DNA of 64,000 nucleotides from Carnobacterium_A sp047553015. GTDB lineage: Bacteria; Bacillota; Bacilli; Lactobacillales; Carnobacteriaceae. Positions 63,001 to 64,000 of this stretch are shown one piece after another. The stretch is taken from positions 372,001 through 436,000 of the forward strand of contig NZ_CP180212.1 in the NCBI RefSeq assembly GCF_047553015.1, in the 5' to 3' direction. The notes under the pieces are model-generated. The model was not told the DNA's origin, did no database searches, and saw only the letters and a program-made list of their open reading frames with translations. A program made the translations under genes and the position numbers. Each line of letters starts with the position of its first letter. The first letter of the stretch is position 1.

Positions 63001-64000
63001 AAGATTTATTTATTATTCATTATACGGATCAAACAAATTCACAGTCATATGAATCTATCACTATCACTAAAAAAATCTATCAGTACGAGGATGTATTAAA
63101 AGAAAATCTTTATCGTTACCATAAAGAGTATAGTGAGGATGATATTGAGAATATTATACGATCATTTAATATATTAAATGGTGAGTGGCTACTTAATATT
63201 ATTGGTCAAAAAAAGAATCCTAATATTATAAGAGAAAAATTAAGTATTATATCAGCTTATAAGAATGCCCTTGCAATATTAGACTCTCCTAATTTTTATT
63301 GGATTCCAATTTCCTTAGAAGAAATTTTACGTGTATCTAGGATGGCTGGACTCGATAAAAGTTCTGATTTATTTAGTAATAAGATACTTGATTATAATGG
63401 TGCTACATCTGACGACTTACTTTTCATGGGAGTCGAAATTACGGATACAGAAGATATCAAAGTACATTTTTTACCAATAGAAGTTAAAATAGGTATGAAT
63501 TACAATAATGTATTAACAAAAGCAAAAAAACAAATTAAACAAACATATAATATATTTAAAAATGAGTTAGTAGATAAAAATAAAACTTTGTTTAAGAAAA
63601 AGTTTTATAGAAACTTTTTTATTCAGATATATTTATCTAATCTTGAAAAATTTATTGATAATAGATTATGGGAAGATAAAGATTATAAACAAGTATATGA
63701 ATATAGAGAAAAATTGCTGAATGATAAATTTGAAATTTCGGAAGAAATTAATGAAATTTATGGTAAAGGAATGGTTTTTTCTTTTAAAAATGAAAATCAC
63801 TATAGAAGAATAGATATAGAACCTGAAAATGAAATCACAATTGTATCTTTTACAGAGACTGATGCATATTTAGATATTAAGTCACCTATAGAAAAAATTG
63901 TGAAAGATACAAAAAATAATAGAAGAAGCTTACCAAGTGATAAACTATTAAAACACCTAATGTTAGCTAATAAAAAACTGAAGGTTGAAGTTGAAGCTAC
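60012..64000 (+). CDS. dptH: DptH, N-terminal part (cut by window end)
   Basis: An uninterrupted frame of 1329 codons runs from ATG 60012 to the window end. DptH proteins are ~1700 residues and carry a HerA/FtsK-like ATPase; that part must lie beyond the edge. Within the visible region, residues ~1130-1165 show SDDLLFMGVEI ... FLPIEVKIG, a D...ExK pattern of PD-(D/E)XK nucleases. Between, many beta-rich and helical stretches have no named motif. It overlaps dptG, so dptFGH are translationally linked. Confidence 0.83.
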   Translation, partial: MSNQYYNFLIKKLLKWMETTSINAGDRYYITLNDQREVNYFIDAFNNQKLEKTKEFNLYLEDIDYSTVSFMVNNLKIVIANTDEKVTNDFLVTLRNKVGEQKGIWENTALLFVCDDVLDSIVGGASSLTKTGSPFHPNTMRRDIREEIKSTNLSTVEKLVLQTIVDENFKETEDMTRLTLLDFESVYSLLYQESLTPDNYNQLGYFFDEQIQTYQSDEDVIKKRLKENKEIYSKIENFHTSENVKDRITGIVDGENLINKLSKSNWMEIDYESVKKGEEELKKVKKTKINYLEENLSKVNQGFEVWDKSNETDLNKSVTKRKQRNLIIFVNPSLTDITFRLPFDDSVKKSSYTKTNTYLYKNNYMLREPEFSYDTTGKNLVISIKDYDSESLYFGLITYKHENLNPLTFKFSFTILPFDSNLINQIKTNYKISVSKKKQQIEIINNIESLIVGNGEITERVILRRKGENVELSSDISSEIDFKKYQNETDEINIDFNLIYNNLALPISMQDNSPINIPKSAISIEKYRRENAEEMQYNLGQLNQGTSTYYPFKKHKQFLEYENKLIEDNIFYASMEQNELTKIDIELPLEVKEAYLKLFEVCKNEQTLLSICSLKDDISEAINNIYRIISKTLSDLKENERIEEQIRNIFKIGQIYDKDKDIILVSPINPMLIVYNKILDTEIASEELPESIISRLNSKNLLPFIEEENKLYESYYDKEIPRWLFYNALDGKQNKLSYNTRNIVSSKLKDFYKHFKYLFEVTPEIALNIQIINITDEKEILIGVIDYILSGIKAGTSLKNLNTINIYVQTNQSINTSDFKYLFSINSTLEFEEFFGKKLKNYTNGLYSEVDLIDTIKNKINVFYNASQDHYYHITFYKFEETPRQSSYETDKLLMNYSLSGLTNSMVFTKNDQEYLTGFGTDGDRNSSDLITFMSLWNSFSLAVRSEGINTYRRNESVVNNIQTINYQDLKEVFDNSSWVTFVNPNVDLSYFTDNNQDLFIIHYTDQTNSQSYESITITKKIYQYEDVLKENLYRYHKEYSEDDIENIIRSFNILNGEWLLNIIGQKKNPNIIREKLSIISAYKNALAILDSPNFYWIPISLEEILRVSRMAGLDKSSDLFSNKILDYNGATSDDLLFMGVEITDTEDIKVHFLPIEVKIGMNYNNVLTKAKKQIKQTYNIFKNELVDKNKTLFKKKFYRNFFIQIYLSNLEKFIDNRLWEDKDYKQVYEYREKLLNDKFEISEEINEIYGKGMVFSFKNENHYRRIDIEPENEITIVSFTETDAYLDIKSPIEKIVKDTKNNRRSLPSDKLLKHLMLANKKLKVEVEA

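Noticed and set aside
1..64000. CRISPR array, prophage or complete insertion sequence
   Set aside because: No regularly spaced direct repeats, no phage structural genes, and only one truncated transposase start was found.

Overview
The window is 64 kb of low-GC Firmicutes chromosome, most likely from Lactobacillales and Carnobacteriaceae-like. The pointers are an AT-rich composition with strong AGGAGG-type ribosome sites, two T-box leaders (Met and Trp), a sufCDSUB operon, a DUF2969-yihY-rodA cluster, a B. subtilis-like deoR-deoC pair and a yusI-like/gcvH pair. Genus is inference only. No rRNA, tRNA or CRISPR array was found.

Layout. 0-4.5 kb: tail of a class B sortase, an ABC-2 exporter, an SGNH hydrolase and two membrane proteins. 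4.7-9.6 kb: a sirtuin, a pucG-like aminotransferase divergent from a PucR-type regulator, and an acyltransferase-3 protein. 9.8-16.7 kb: ywbE, ald, deoR, deoC, DUF2969, yihY, rodA, an Spx/ArsC-like protein and gcvH. 16.75-19.85 kb: Met-type T-box and metNIQ. 19.9-26 kb: a C26 peptidase and sufCDSUB.

26-36.9 kb is an AT-rich defence island between core genes. It holds a decayed gene, then a three-gene coiled-coil / McrB-like AAA+ / McrC-like nuclease operon, a 195-residue unknown, and a more canonical McrBC pair whose McrB has a possible EVE-like N-terminus. Core genes resume with a tRNA-dihydrouridine synthase. A MATE efflux gene follows, behind a probable guanidine-IV-type riboswitch.

40.3-45.3 kb (minus strand) is the most unusual operon. 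A Trp-type T-box leads into decayed remnants of trpD and trpF, then intact trpB and trpA, then an ascorbate-type PTS (IIA, IIB, IIC). All the intact genes overlap or nearly touch. I suggest the PTS brings in a precursor that feeds TrpAB; a PTS that phosphorylates indole-3-glycerol on entry would deliver the TrpA substrate directly.

45.4-56 kb is accessory: an IS256-type transposase stub, a decayed copy of a ComEC-like hydrolase, a lactate permease, a DUF697 protein, a frameshifted ComEC-like hydrolase with its DUF3006 partner, a diguanylate cyclase, a Sel1-repeat protein, an Asp-box membrane protein, a possible HEPN-CBS protein and a GreA-like factor. 56.4 kb to the right edge is a phosphorothioation-dependent restriction locus (dptF, dptG and a dptH cut by the window end). 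The dnd modification genes it needs are not in the window.
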